Positions 16,411 to 25,084 of a stretch of 64,000 nucleotides of DNA are shown in pieces. The notes beneath the pieces are model-generated. The model did not search any database. It saw nothing but the letters and a program-made list of their open reading frames with translations, and was not told the origin of the DNA. Each line of letters begins with the position of its first letter. Position 1 is the stretch's first letter. The stretch lies in contig NZ_JNYE01000032.1 of NCBI RefSeq assembly GCF_000717185.1, positions 16,528 through 80,527 of the forward strand, given 5' to 3'. The stretch comes from Kitasatospora phosalacinea. GTDB taxonomy: Bacteria; Actinomycetota; Actinomycetes; Streptomycetales; Streptomycetaceae. A program made the translations under genes and the position numbers.

Positions 16411-17319
16411 GTGCCGGACGGACGCCTGCTCGCGGTGAGCGACCTGCACGTCGGCATCGCCGAGAACCGGGCCACCCTGGAGGCCCTGCGCCCCACCGGC
16501 CCCGACGACTGGCTGATCGTCGCCGGGGACGTCGCCGAACGCGTCCGCGACGTCGAAGCCGCCCTGCGCCTGCTCGCCGACCGCTTCGCCAAGGTCGTCT
16601 GGACGCCCGGCAACCACGAACTGTGGAGCACCGCCGACGACCAGGCCGACCTCGCCGCCCCCGCCCGCTACCGGCTCCTGGTCGAATGCTGCCGCGCCCT
16701 CGGCGTCGCCACCCCCGAGGACCCGTACCCCGTCTGGCACGGCCCCGACGGCCCGTACGCCGTCGCCCCCGTCTTCACCCTCTACGACTACAGCTGGCGG
16801 GTGCCCGGCGTCACCGACAAGCAGCAGTCGCTCGCCCGCGCCCACGCCAACGGCATCGTCTGCACCGACGAGTACCGGATCGACCCCGCACCGCACCCCG
16901 CCGTCGAGCACTGGTGCCGCGAACGCGTCGAGGCCACCGAGAAGGCGCTCGCCGCCCACGACCCCGCCCTGCCCCTCGTCCTGGCCAGCCACTGGCCGCT
17001 CGACCGCCGCCCCACCGACGTCCTCCACCACCCCGACTTCGCCCAGTGGTGCGGCACCGACCTCACCGCCGACTGGCACCGCCGCTACAACGTCGCCGCC
17101 GTCGTCTACGGGCACCTGCACATCCCCCGCACCACCTGGTACGAGGGCGTCCGCTTCGAAGAGGTCTCGCTCGGCTACCCGCGCGAATGGCGCCGCCGCG
17201 GCCACCCGCGCGGGCTGCTCCGCCAGATCCTCCCGCACCCCGCGCCGCCCGAGCAGCCCGTCCCCGCGCCGCCCGCCCCGCCCGAGCAGCCCGTCCCCGC
17301 GCCGCCACCTGCGTCCTGA
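16411..17319 (+). CDS. Metallophosphoesterase
   Basis: 302 residues from GTG 16411; GAGGAG lies 11 bases upstream and GGGGGAG 2 bases upstream. An upstream in-frame GTG at 16354 adds only a basic stretch. Metal-binding motifs in order: SDLHVG (Asp11, His13), IVAGDVAE, TPGNHELW, SHWPLD and YGHLHIPRT. These define the calcineurin-like phosphoesterase fold. The protein ends with two copies of APPEQPVPAPP, a proline-rich tail coded by a direct repeat at about 17251-17305. The substrate is unknown. The winged-helix gene follows 62 bases downstream. Confidence 0.88.
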   Translation: MPDGRLLAVSDLHVGIAENRATLEALRPTGPDDWLIVAGDVAERVRDVEAALRLLADRFAKVVWTPGNHELWSTADDQADLAAPARYRLLVECCRALGVATPEDPYPVWHGPDGPYAVAPVFTLYDYSWRVPGVTDKQQSLARAHANGIVCTDEYRIDPAPHPAVEHWCRERVEATEKALAAHDPALPLVLASHWPLDRRPTDVLHHPDFAQWCGTDLTADWHRRYNVAAVVYGHLHIPRTTWYEGVRFEEVSLGYPREWRRRGHPRGLLRQILPHPAPPEQPVPAPPAPPEQPVPAPPPAS

Positions 17320-17381
17320 ACGCCGTTGACGGTGGCGGGCGCTAGCCTTCGCGGGAGAAACGGCACGGGGGAGGCAACACG

Positions 17382-18563
17382 GTGGGAACGCTCGAACTGA
17401 CGACGGACCAGGTGCTGCGGTGGCGCCTGCACCGGCAGCACCTCGGCGCGGCGCCGACGGCCGACGGCCCGCCCACCGACACCGCCTCCGCCTCCGCCGC
17501 CGATGTCGCCGCCGTCGTCTCCGTCGTCGAACGGCTCGCCGGAGTGCAGGCCCAGGTCCCGTCCGCCGCCGAGCTCGCCGTCGCCCTGCGCACCGGCCCC
17601 GCCGCCCCCGCCGCCCTGCGCACCGCCCACGCCGAGGGCCGCCTGCTGCGCACCTGGGCCCAGCGCGGCACCCTGCACCTGCTCGACCCGCGCACCGCGG
17701 CCGACGCGCTCGCCCTGATCGGCTCCGCCCGCACCTGGGAGAAACCCGCCTGGGTCAGGGAGTTCGGCGCCACCCCCGCCCAGGTCGCCCAACTCGTCGA
17801 GGCCGTCGGCGAACTGCTCGACGGCACGGTCCTGACCAGGGAGGAGCTCACCGCCGCCCTCGCCGCCGACCCCCGCTTCGCCCCGCTCGCCGAACAACTC
17901 GCCTCCGGCTGGGGCACCCTGTTGAAACCCCTCGCCTGGCAGGGCGTGCTCTGCCACGCACCCGCCCCCGGCGGCCGCGCCGCCTTCACCCATCCCGCCA
18001 GCCACAGCCCCGACTGGCCCGGCCTCCCCCCGGTCGACCAGGCCGGCCCGCGCCTGCTCACCGCCTACCTCGGCGCGTACGGCCCCGCCGGGCTCGACCG
18101 CTTCGACGCCTGGCTGTCGCGCAACAGCCTGCGCAAGACCGTCCTCAAGGGCTTCGCCGCCGCCCTCGGCGACCGCCTCACCGACGTCACCGTCGACGGC
18201 GCACCGGCCCTCGCCCTCACCGAGCACCTCGACGACCTGGCCGCCACCCCGCCCGCCCCGAGCGTGCACCTGCTCGGCCCCTACGACCAGTACGTGCTGG
18301 GCCCCGGCACCAAGGCCACCGAGATCCTCCCCGCCGCCCACCGCACCGCGGTCAGCCGCACCGCGGGCCGGATCGCCCCGCTCCTGCTCGTCGACGGCCG
18401 CATCACCGGCACCTGGGAGCAGGACGGCCCGACCGTCACCGTCACCCCCTTCGACCAGCCCCCGCCCGGCACCGGACTGCGCGCCGCCGCCGAACGCCTC
18501 GCCACGGCCACCGCCGCGCCCGGCCTCACGGCCCGGGTGGACGCACCGACCACCGGAGGATGA
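17382..18563 (+). CDS. Winged-helix DNA-binding domain protein (HTH_42 / YcaQ-related)
   Basis: 393 residues from GTG 17382, preceded by GGGGGAGG. Family signatures: LTTDQVLRWRLHRQHL, VERLAGVQAQVPSAAELAVALRTG, LLRTWAQRGTLHLLDPRTA, and the C-terminal LLGPYDQYVLGPGTKATEILP followed by PLLLVDGRITGTWEQ. This architecture (three winged-helix modules) is shared with AlkX/YcaQ-type DNA glycosylases such as those that unhook interstrand crosslinks, but many actinobacterial members are uncharacterised. The QxQ-like catalytic motif of YcaQ is not obvious. The neighbouring membrane protein gene follows 40 bases downstream. Confidence 0.82.
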   Translation: MGTLELTTDQVLRWRLHRQHLGAAPTADGPPTDTASASAADVAAVVSVVERLAGVQAQVPSAAELAVALRTGPAAPAALRTAHAEGRLLRTWAQRGTLHLLDPRTAADALALIGSARTWEKPAWVREFGATPAQVAQLVEAVGELLDGTVLTREELTAALAADPRFAPLAEQLASGWGTLLKPLAWQGVLCHAPAPGGRAAFTHPASHSPDWPGLPPVDQAGPRLLTAYLGAYGPAGLDRFDAWLSRNSLRKTVLKGFAAALGDRLTDVTVDGAPALALTEHLDDLAATPPAPSVHLLGPYDQYVLGPGTKATEILPAAHRTAVSRTAGRIAPLLLVDGRITGTWEQDGPTVTVTPFDQPPPGTGLRAAAERLATATAAPGLTARVDAPTTGG

Positions 18564-18603
18564 GCCGCCCGCCCACCGGCACCCCCCACGGAGAGGAAGG
18601 GAC

Positions 18604-19218
18604 ATGACGCCCCCCACGACGGCACCCCGACCCACCCGCTCGGTGCGCGCCCTGCTGCGCACCCCGTTCCGGGCCCGCACCTACCGCTACCTCGGCTTCG
18701 CGCTGTGCGCCCCGCTCGGCGCGCTCCTGCTCTACGCGAGCACCCTCGCGATGCACTACGCCGTCACCCACGGCGCCGAACCGGCCGCCCCGCTGATCCT
18801 GCTCGCCGCGCTCCTCCTCACCGGGCTGCTGCTCCCCGCCTTCGACCGCCTGCGCATCCGCTGGTTCTTCGGCGAGCACCTCCACGGCCCCACCACCTTC
18901 CGCCGCGGCGCCGCCCACCTCCTCACCGGCACCCTGCTCAGCGCCCTCACCGCGGCCCTCACCCTGGGCTGGGCCCTCGTCTCCGCCCGCAACCTCAGCT
19001 ACCCCCTCTGGGGCTGGCGCTCCTACCCCGACCCCGCCTGGGGCGGCCCCACCCCCCTCGGCGTCGTCACCACCCACTTCCTCGGCGGCGGCCTCACCGT
19101 GTTCTTCCTGCTCCCGCCGCTGGTCGTCTGGCTCACCGGCCGCCAACTCGCCCTCGCCCGCCGCCTGCTCCCCGCCACCGCGCAGCCGCACCCGCAGCCC
19201 GTCCCGGCCCCGCAGTAG
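18604..19218 (+). CDS. Membrane protein resembling a sensor domain
   Basis: 204 residues from ATG 18604, preceded by GGAGAGGAAGGGA. Four hydrophobic segments are visible: about residues 28-50, 59-78, 105-130 and 157-180. The motif FRARTYRYLGFALCAPLG resembles the N-terminal sensor domain found in actinobacterial two-component histidine kinases, but no kinase domain follows. The C-terminus is a short Pro/Gln-rich tail. Function is unknown. It may be translated with the winged-helix gene just upstream. Confidence 0.7.
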   Translation: MTPPTTAPRPTRSVRALLRTPFRARTYRYLGFALCAPLGALLLYASTLAMHYAVTHGAEPAAPLILLAALLLTGLLLPAFDRLRIRWFFGEHLHGPTTFRRGAAHLLTGTLLSALTAALTLGWALVSARNLSYPLWGWRSYPDPAWGGPTPLGVVTTHFLGGGLTVFFLLPPLVVWLTGRQLALARRLLPATAQPHPQPVPAPQ

Positions 19219-19494
19219 GCCGGCCGCCGACCGGAGGACGCGCCCGCCGGGAGCGGGACCAGCAGGACCAGCGGGAGCAGGACCAGCGGGAGGGGGAGCG
19301 GGAAGCGGCGCGGCCGACCCCCGGCCCGGGGCCGACCGCGCCGGTCGGTGGGGGACGCGCTCCCGGCGTCCCGGACGTACGCATCCGGCCCCCGGGCTCG
19401 CGGTCCCGGCGGCGGGGCGCGCTGTGGCACCATGGCGGTTCCGGCGCCCCGCCGTGACGGCGCCGCCAGCAACCCCCGCCGAAGGAGAGCGCCG

Positions 19495-20139
19495 ATGACC
19501 GCCGCCGAGCCGACGTCTACCCCGACCGCCCCGCCGGTGGCAGCCGCCGGGCCGGTCTTCCGGACGGCCGGGCCCGCGGACGTCCCGGCCCTGGTGGCGC
19601 TGGTCGAGTCGGCGTACCGGGGAGAGTCCAGCCGGGCGGGCTGGACCACCGAGGCGCACCTCCTGGAGGGGCAGCGCACCGACGAGGCCGCCGTGGCCGA
19701 GCTGCTGGGGCGCCCCGACTCGGTGGTGCTGCTGGTGGACGGGGACGGCGGCGGCCCGGTCGCCTGCTGCCACGTGGAGCGGCGCGGCACGGCCGCGTAC
19801 TTCGGCATGTTCTCGGTCTCCCCGACCGCGCAGGGCGGGGGCCTGGGGCGGCGGGTGCTGGCCCGGGCCGAGGAGTGGGCCCGGGTCGAGTGGGGCGCGA
19901 CCGCGATGGAGATGACGGTCATCGAGCAGCGCCCCGACCTGATCGCCTGGTACGAGCGGCGCGGGTTCGCCCGCACCGGGGAGTTCGAGCCCTTCCCGTA
20001 CGGGGACGAGCGCTTCGGCGTGCCACTCCGCACCGACCTGCGCTTCGCCAAGCTGGCGAAGCAGCTGGCCGCACCGTCCACACAGCTCGCCGCACCGTCC
20101 GCGCAGCTCGCCGGGCCGTCCGCGCAGCGGTCGCGCTGA
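19495..20139 (+). CDS. GNAT family N-acetyltransferase with a 7-residue C-terminal repeat
   Basis: 214 residues from ATG 19495, with GAAGGAGAGC upstream; the longer in-frame option at 19348 has a Gly/Arg-rich extension typical of non-coding sequence. The acyl-CoA loop is MFSVSPTAQGGGLGRRVLARAEEWA (about residues 105-129), followed by LIAWYERRGFARTGEFEPFPY. The last residues comprise three 7-residue units of the form QLAAPST. The substrate is unknown. The preceding 276-base gap holds Gly/Arg-coding low-complexity DNA and no supported gene. Confidence 0.85.
   Translation: MTAAEPTSTPTAPPVAAAGPVFRTAGPADVPALVALVESAYRGESSRAGWTTEAHLLEGQRTDEAAVAELLGRPDSVVLLVDGDGGGPVACCHVERRGTAAYFGMFSVSPTAQGGGLGRRVLARAEEWARVEWGATAMEMTVIEQRPDLIAWYERRGFARTGEFEPFPYGDERFGVPLRTDLRFAKLAKQLAAPSTQLAAPSAQLAGPSAQRSR
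20062..20127. repeat. Three 21-bp tandem units at the end of the GNAT gene
   Basis: Units start at 20062, 20083 and 20104, each beginning CAGCT(G/C)GCCG and coding QLAxPSx. A fourth CAG starts a partial copy. Confidence 0.9.
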
Positions 20140-20206
20140 CCGCCGCGCCGACGGCCCGGGCACTACCGCTGCCGTTCCCGTTCCTGCTTCCGCCCCTGCT
20201 CCCGCG

Positions 20207-22258
20207 TCACCACTTCGACGGCGCGGGCGGGGCGACCACCGGCGGGCGGTCGTCGCAGGTGAGGGTGTTGGGCAGCTCCCAGGAGGCCAGCCAGTCGCCG
20301 GTGGTGCCGCCGCCGGAGTTGCCGCCCAGGTCGGTGACCGAGAACTCGGAGCCGGCCGGGGTGAAGTGGAAGGTGCCGCAGTTGTTGATGCCGACGGCGC
20401 CGACGTTGCGGGCGGTCACGTCCTGGAAGCTGGCGGACCCGGCGACGCGGGCGCTGAGCACCGAGGTGCCGGTGCCGTCGATCTTCACGTCCTTGAACGC
20501 CAGGTTGGACAGCTCGTACTGGTCCTTCACGCCCCACTCGGCGACCGCCATGATCGCGTTGTAGGTGGAGTCCAGGTAGTGGTCGCCGGTGACGGCGACG
20601 TCGGCGTCGATGTCCCGGTCGAGCACCTCGAACCAGATCGCGCCGAGGCCGATGTTCCAGTTCAGCTCGTACGTCCCGGCCCGCACGGTGGTGTTGTCGG
20701 TGAAGTGCAGGTACCCGGCGAACGGCTCGGCCCCGAAGCGGGAGCCCGCGTGCAGGCCGGAGCCCTCGCGGACCGGGTCGGCGACCAGGTTGTTCGAGAC
20801 GGTGGTGTCGGTGCCGCCGTAGACGGCGATGGCGTTGGCCAGGGTCGGCGACTGCACGGTGTTGTGGTCGATGGTGATCCGGGCGTCCGCGGTCTTCTCC
20901 GACCAGAGCGCGATGCCGTCGTCGCCGGTGTTGCGCAGGAAGTTGTCGCGGATCAGCGAGTCGGTGACGCCGGTGTGGAAGTTGATGCCGTCGGCGACCT
21001 GGTCGGCGATCTGGTTGCCGGTGATCGTCAGGTTCGTCATCGGGCCGTCCAGCCAGATGCCGACCTTGGTGTGGTGGATGTACAGGCCCTCGATGCTGGA
21101 GTCGCTGAACGCGCCGCCGACGCCGTTGACCTGGTCGGTGTCGATCCGCTCCCGGACGTCGCCCTCGATGGCGAAGCCGGAGAGGTGGACGTTGCGGCTG
21201 CCGCCCTGCGCCGCGTCCTTGCCGTAGATGCCGACGCCGGTGTGCACGCTCCCGTCGGGGGCGGGGGTGGCCAGGGTCTGCTGGGTGCCCTTGAGCACGG
21301 TGTACCAGCTGCCCGCGCCGACCAGCGTCACGTCGTCGACCACCAGGTGGCGGTTGACCTGGAACACGCCCGGCGGCAGGTAGACCGGCAGGTGCAGGGC
21401 CTTGGCGAGCTCGACCGCCCGCTCGATCGCGTCCGCCGAGTCGCGCCGCCCGGTCGGGTCCGCGCCCAGCGCCAGCACGTTGACGGCCTTCCGCTCGACG
21501 TGCGGCGCGGCGACCAGCTGCGAGTCCAGCAGGTCGATCGCCGCCCAGGGCGCCTTCGACCCGGCGGGCAGCGCGACGCGGACCCTGTCGCCCGCCCTGT
21601 AGGTGCGGCCCAGCAGCAGCCGCTGCTCGTCGTACATGTGGCCGGGCCGGAACGGGGTGGCGACCGTCGGCGCGGGGGTGGTCGCCGCGGGCACGCAGCC
21701 GCACTCGGTGATCCACCAGTCCGGGTGCAGCAGCCCGGCCTTCGGGTCGTTGGTGAACGGGTACTGGTTGTACAGCCAGGAGTACTGGCTGGTGGCGGAG
21801 AGCTGGCGGCGGTCCCTGCCGTTGACGGTGACGTCCAGCGGCGCGGTGGTCCCGCCGCCGTCCGCCGCGTCCGGGAGGCTGTAGCGGACGGTGATCGCGT
21901 TGGCGGCCGCGGGCAGGGTGAACTCGACGTACTGGCCGGGGGCCAGCTTCACCGCGCTGCGGCCCGAGGCCTCCGCGGCCAGGGTGTACGCGGTGCGGTC
22001 GGCGGCGACCACGCTGCCGGTGGTGGCGGCGTGCTCGGCCTCCTGCTCCTGGAAGTCGACCCGGGCGCCGCGGCCCGCGGTCAGCGCCGGGTCGATCCCG
22101 GCCCGGGTCACCACGGCGCCGCCGGACGCGGACGCGGCCTGCGCGGCCGGGGCACACAGCGCCACCCCCAGCCCGAGCACGGAGGCGACCACGACCGCCC
22201 CGGCACGGGCCGAACGGGGGAGGACGGAACGGGAGGGGGAGGCGGGGGCAGCAGTCAT
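20207..22258 (-). CDS. Secreted beta-helix glycoside hydrolase, likely GH87 (mycodextranase / alpha-1,3-glucanase type)
   Basis: 683 residues from ATG 22258. The signal peptide ends near residue 41 (CAPAAQA). Residues about 65-215 form a CBM35-like beta-sandwich (FQEQEAEHAATTG, AVKLAPGQYVEFTLP, ITVRYSLPDA). The rest is a right-handed parallel beta-helix starting at VNVLALGADPTGRRDSADAI, with repeated turns such as LTITGNQIADQVADGINFHTG and NTGDDGIALWSEKTADARI. The acidic pair in TGDDG matches the place where GH87 enzymes keep adjacent catalytic Asp residues. Substrate (alpha-1,3-glucan or mycodextran of fungal walls) is inferred. Polygalacturonase-like families are the alternative. It is monocistronic. 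Confidence 0.75.
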   Translation of the reverse strand: MTAAPASPSRSVLPRSARAGAVVVASVLGLGVALCAPAAQAASASGGAVVTRAGIDPALTAGRGARVDFQEQEAEHAATTGSVVAADRTAYTLAAEASGRSAVKLAPGQYVEFTLPAAANAITVRYSLPDAADGGGTTAPLDVTVNGRDRRQLSATSQYSWLYNQYPFTNDPKAGLLHPDWWITECGCVPAATTPAPTVATPFRPGHMYDEQRLLLGRTYRAGDRVRVALPAGSKAPWAAIDLLDSQLVAAPHVERKAVNVLALGADPTGRRDSADAIERAVELAKALHLPVYLPPGVFQVNRHLVVDDVTLVGAGSWYTVLKGTQQTLATPAPDGSVHTGVGIYGKDAAQGGSRNVHLSGFAIEGDVRERIDTDQVNGVGGAFSDSSIEGLYIHHTKVGIWLDGPMTNLTITGNQIADQVADGINFHTGVTDSLIRDNFLRNTGDDGIALWSEKTADARITIDHNTVQSPTLANAIAVYGGTDTTVSNNLVADPVREGSGLHAGSRFGAEPFAGYLHFTDNTTVRAGTYELNWNIGLGAIWFEVLDRDIDADVAVTGDHYLDSTYNAIMAVAEWGVKDQYELSNLAFKDVKIDGTGTSVLSARVAGSASFQDVTARNVGAVGINNCGTFHFTPAGSEFSVTDLGGNSGGGTTGDWLASWELPNTLTCDDRPPVVAPPAPSKW

Positions 22259-22339
22259 CGGGGACCGGCTCTCTGAAAGGCGTGGTGGAGGTGAGCCGAC
22301 AGTAGGGGGGCGTGCCGCACCACCACAAGAGAGTTGCGC

Positions 22340-22349
22340 AGAAATTTCT
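22340..22349. promoter_or_regulatory. AGAAATTTCT palindrome upstream of the beta-helix hydrolase
   Basis: A perfect 10-base palindrome in an AT-richer patch, 82 bases upstream of the start codon. It is a candidate operator; the bound regulator is unknown. Confidence 0.3.
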
Positions 22350-22357
22350 ACCCGATG

Positions 22358-22753
22358 TCAGATTCTTGCGACCGAAGAGTCAATCGTTGCGGTGCGATCG
22401 GCCTTCCACTCCACGTACCGGCCCGACTCCCGGGTCAGGCCCGCCAGGAACCACAGCAGCAGCGCCGTGTCGTCGCCCCACCCCAGCAGCGGCAGGAAGT
22501 CCGGCACCGCGTCGACCGGACTGAGCAGGTAGACCCCCACCGCCAGCGTCAACGCCGCCAGCTTCCCCGGCCCCACCCCCGGGTACCGCCCCGCCAGCGC
22601 GTCCCGCACCAGGCGCGGCAGCGCCCGCACCCGCGCCACCGGCCCCGGCGCGCCCGGCCGCCGGGCCTCCCGGTACAGCCCCCACGCCGACCGCGTCACC
22701 GCCAGCCCGTCCAGCCCCCGCACCCGGGCCGCCCTGCCCTTGCCACTGCCCAT
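22358..22753 (-). CDS. YkvA-family (DUF1232) small membrane protein
   Basis: 131 residues from ATG 22753 with GGGAGG 5 bases upstream; longer in-frame options lack a ribosome-binding site. The diagnostic motif is LLSPVDAVPDFLPLLGWGDDTALLLWFL (shown in part: SPVDAVPDFLPLLGWGDD), near residues 88-112. It is a hydrophobic hairpin with conserved acidic residues. DUF1232 proteins are of unknown function and include stress-related members. It is transcribed toward the beta-helix hydrolase gene on the same strand, separated by about 100 bases. Confidence 0.85.
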   Translation of the reverse strand: MGSGKGRAARVRGLDGLAVTRSAWGLYREARRPGAPGPVARVRALPRLVRDALAGRYPGVGPGKLAALTLAVGVYLLSPVDAVPDFLPLLGWGDDTALLLWFLAGLTRESGRYVEWKADRTATIDSSVARI

Positions 22754-22917
22754 GGGGACCTCCCGGGACGAACGCGTCGATTCCCTCCACGGTACGGGAC
22801 CGCACCCGCCGGACCCGGGCCCGTACCGAAACCGCGACACACCCGTGCGGACCCGGGACACGCCGCCCGGCGCGCCGTGGGAGTGCGCCGCACGGGGGCA
22901 CGGCCGATGCTGGCCGC

Positions 22918-23181
22918 ATGACGAGCACGAACGCGAGCACGAGCAGCAGCAGTGGCGGTAGTGCCGCCGAGGAGCCCCTGGTCCGGGTCGCCGAGTTCCG
23001 CACCGACAGCCGCTACCGGCTGGTCCACTTCCGGGACGCGGGCTGGAAGCCGCTGGCCCCCGAGGAGTTCGAACCCGAGGTCCACCGCCACTTCCCCGAC
23101 CTCGACCCGCGCGACCCCGCCCGGGTGCACTGGGACGACCGCCCCTGGGAGTGGCCCGCCTGGCACCCCGGCGAAGCCTGA
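22918..23181 (+). CDS. Small hypothetical protein, 87 residues
   Basis: ATG 22918. It opens with a Ser/Thr-rich tail (about 18 residues), then a compact acidic/aromatic part with VRVAEFRTDSRYRLVHF and WKPLAPEEFEPEV, ending WDDRPWEWPAWHPGEA. The Trp-rich end is unusual. No family is recognised. A proper ribosome-binding site is not obvious (GGCCG only). It is convergent with the isochorismatase-like gene, 34 bases away. Confidence 0.55.
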   Translation: MTSTNASTSSSSGGSAAEEPLVRVAEFRTDSRYRLVHFRDAGWKPLAPEEFEPEVHRHFPDLDPRDPARVHWDDRPWEWPAWHPGEA

Positions 23182-23215
23182 CCCGCGCCCCCGGGCGCGC
23201 CGCTCAGCGGGTCGC

Positions 23216-23800
23216 TCAGCGGGTCGCGGCCAGCAGCGCCAGCACCTCCGCGGTGGTGCCGGTCTCGCCCAGCCGCGGGAAGACCCGCTGCACGCTGTTG
23301 CGGTGCGCCTCCGCGTCCAGGTCGCTCATCGCGTCGACCGCCAGCGTCACGTGGTAGCCGTGCTCGTGCGCGGCCCGGGCGGTCGACTCCACGCCCATGC
23401 TGGTCGCCACGCCGGTCAGCACGATCTGCGTCACCCCGCGGCGGCGCAGCTGCACGTCCAGGTCGGTGCCGTGGAAGGCGCCCCAGTTGTGCTTGGTGAC
23501 CACCAGGTCGGACGGGTCCAGCAGCTCGTCGGAGAGCTTGTCCCACCCCGCGGGCCGGGCCGCCCCGGAACCGCCCCGGTTCTGCTCGGTCCGCCCCGGC
23601 GGCACGTCCCCGCCGTCCGCGGCGAAGGACACCCGCACCAGCACCACCGGCAGCTTCGCGGCGCGGAACGCCCCGGCCAGCGCGATGCTGCGCTCCAGCA
23701 CCTCGCGGGCCGGGTGCGGGGCGGTGGGGGCAGCCAGGATGCCCTGCTGGAGGTCGATGACGACCAGGGCGGTGTTCGGGTCGAGCGCGGTGACGGACAC
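23216..23800 (-). CDS. Isochorismatase-like cysteine-hydrolase family protein, Cys replaced by Gly
   Basis: 194 residues from GTG 23800, with GAAAGG 9 bases upstream. The family residues are visible: Asp in ALVVIDLQQG, Lys in LVVTKHNWGAFHGTDLD, and the cis-peptide segment LTGVATSMGVESTAR. In nicotinamidase-type members that segment ends in a catalytic Cys. Here it is Gly, as in true isochorismatases and the YecD-type group, so the enzyme would not use a Cys nucleophile. Substrate is unknown. A large nested palindrome lies just upstream, suggesting tight transcription control. Confidence 0.87.
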   Translation of the reverse strand: MSVTALDPNTALVVIDLQQGILAAPTAPHPAREVLERSIALAGAFRAAKLPVVLVRVSFAADGGDVPPGRTEQNRGGSGAARPAGWDKLSDELLDPSDLVVTKHNWGAFHGTDLDVQLRRRGVTQIVLTGVATSMGVESTARAAHEHGYHVTLAVDAMSDLDAEAHRNSVQRVFPRLGETGTTAEVLALLAATR

Positions 23801-23831
23801 GGCGGGCCTTTCGTCGGGGCGGTGCGCGAAC

Positions 23832-23904
23832 GGCCCGGGGCCCGGACCGTCCAGTTCCACTGCGCAGGTTACCTGCACAGTTCGGACGGCCCGGGCCCCG
23901 GGCC
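23832..23904. promoter_or_regulatory. Nested palindrome upstream of the isochorismatase-like gene
   Basis: The outer 21-base arms at 23832-23852 (begins GGCCCGGGGCCCGGACC) and 23884-23904 match at 20 of 21 positions. Between them lies a 23-base palindrome at 23859-23881 with core GCAGGTTACCTGC and a single mismatched pair. The inner part is 59-81 bases upstream of the start codon and looks like an operator. The outer arms could form a terminator hairpin for the upstream glutathione peroxidase gene. Confidence 0.65.
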
Positions 23905-23970
23905 TCGGGCCCAGCCCGCTCCGGCTCGGCCTCCTCGGGCCCACCCCGCTCCGGCTCGGCCCGCTCCGGT

Positions 23971-24465
23971 TCAGCCCGCCAGCTGCGCCTCGATCGCCGC
24001 CACCAGCTCCGCCGACTCCGGCTCGGTCCGCGGCCGGAACCGCCCCACCACCTCGCCGTCCGCCGACACCAGGAACTTCTCGAAGTTCCACTGCACGTCC
24101 CCGGCCTCGCCCGTCGCGTCCGCGACCTCGGTCAGCCGCGCGTACACCGGGTGCCGGTCCGCCCCGTTCACGTCGATCTTCTCGAACAGCGGGAACGACA
24201 CCCCGTACGTCGTCGAGCAGAACTCCTGGATCTCCTCCGCCGACCCCGGCTCCTGCCCCATGAACTGGTTGCACGGGAACCCGAGCACCGTGAACCCGCG
24301 CTCCCCGTACTTCTCCTGCAACCGCTCCAGGCCCGCGTACTGCGGCGTCAGCCCGCACTTCGACGCCACGTTCACCAGCAGCAGCACCTTCCCGCGGTGC
24401 GCACCCAGCGAGGACGGCTCCCCCGCCAGCGTCCGGATCGGGAGCTCGAACAGCGAATCCACCAT
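23971..24465 (-). CDS. Glutathione/thioredoxin peroxidase (GPx family)
   Basis: 164 residues from ATG 24465. The peroxidatic Cys37 is in VNVASKCGLTPQY. The resolving segment GFPCNQFMGQEPGS and the catalytic WNFEKFLV with Trp-Asn complete the tetrad. Length and the CNQF motif match bacterial, thioredoxin-dependent, non-selenium GPx enzymes that reduce hydroperoxides in the cytoplasm. The gene precedes the isochorismatase-like gene on the same strand, but the nested palindrome between them suggests separate transcripts. Bases 24466-24739 hold no supported gene. Confidence 0.92.
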   Translation of the reverse strand: MVDSLFELPIRTLAGEPSSLGAHRGKVLLLVNVASKCGLTPQYAGLERLQEKYGERGFTVLGFPCNQFMGQEPGSAEEIQEFCSTTYGVSFPLFEKIDVNGADRHPVYARLTEVADATGEAGDVQWNFEKFLVSADGEVVGRFRPRTEPESAELVAAIEAQLAG

Positions 24466-24739
24466 GACCTGCAACCTGCCTTCTCCGAGTCGACGTGCCA
24501 ACGCCCCCGAACCTACCCCGTCGCCCCGCCCCGACGGGGCCTCCCGGGCCGCCGCGCCCCGGACCGGAGCACCGGGGCCGCGCGGGTGAGCGGCGGCCGA
24601 CTTCACCGCCGCTGGTGCGGCGTCCGGCCGTTTCACCCGACGAGGAGGGACAGTGGACGGGACCCTCGGCCGCGGACCGCCCCCGGGCCGGGGCGTGTTC
24701 CGCCGCCTGACGGCCACTCCTCCGCAGGGGAACACATCG

Positions 24740-25084
24740 ATGACCGACACCGGCACGTCCTGCCGCGACCTCCGCGCTGCGGTGATCAACTGCACGCTCA
24801 AGCGGCCCCCGGAGCGTAGCCACACCCAGGGGCTGATCGACATCAGCACCGGCATCATGGAGCGCCAGGGCGTGCAGGTCGAGGTGCTGCGAGCGGTCGA
24901 CCACGACATCGCCACCGGCGTCCGGCCCGACACGACCGAGCACGGCTGGGAGGCCGACGAGTCGCCCGTCCTCTACTCCCGGCCCCTGAACACCGACATC
25001 CTCACCCTGGTCGGCCCGCTCTGGGCGGGCGGAACACTCTGCCTGCCGCCAATCCCGCGTCGTCCGCGACGAGGACCCGCGTGA
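24740..25084 (+). pseudogene. Truncated duplicate of the flavodoxin-like FMN reductase
   Basis: From ATG 24740 the product matches the N-terminal half of the intact protein at 28744-29460 nearly residue for residue: VINCTLKR(P/S)PERSHTQG, LIDISTGIMERQGV, then EVLRAVD and DIATGV. After ILTLVGPLWAGG the similarity stops and the frame ends after a few Arg/Pro-rich codons at 25084. The whole second half, including the flavin-binding later loops, is gone. It marks the left edge of the decayed mobile-element zone. Confidence 0.85.

Noticed and set aside
22358..22861. Longer YkvA protein starting at 22861
   Set aside because: The extra 36 residues lack conservation-like features, and ATG 22753 has GGGAGG at the right distance.
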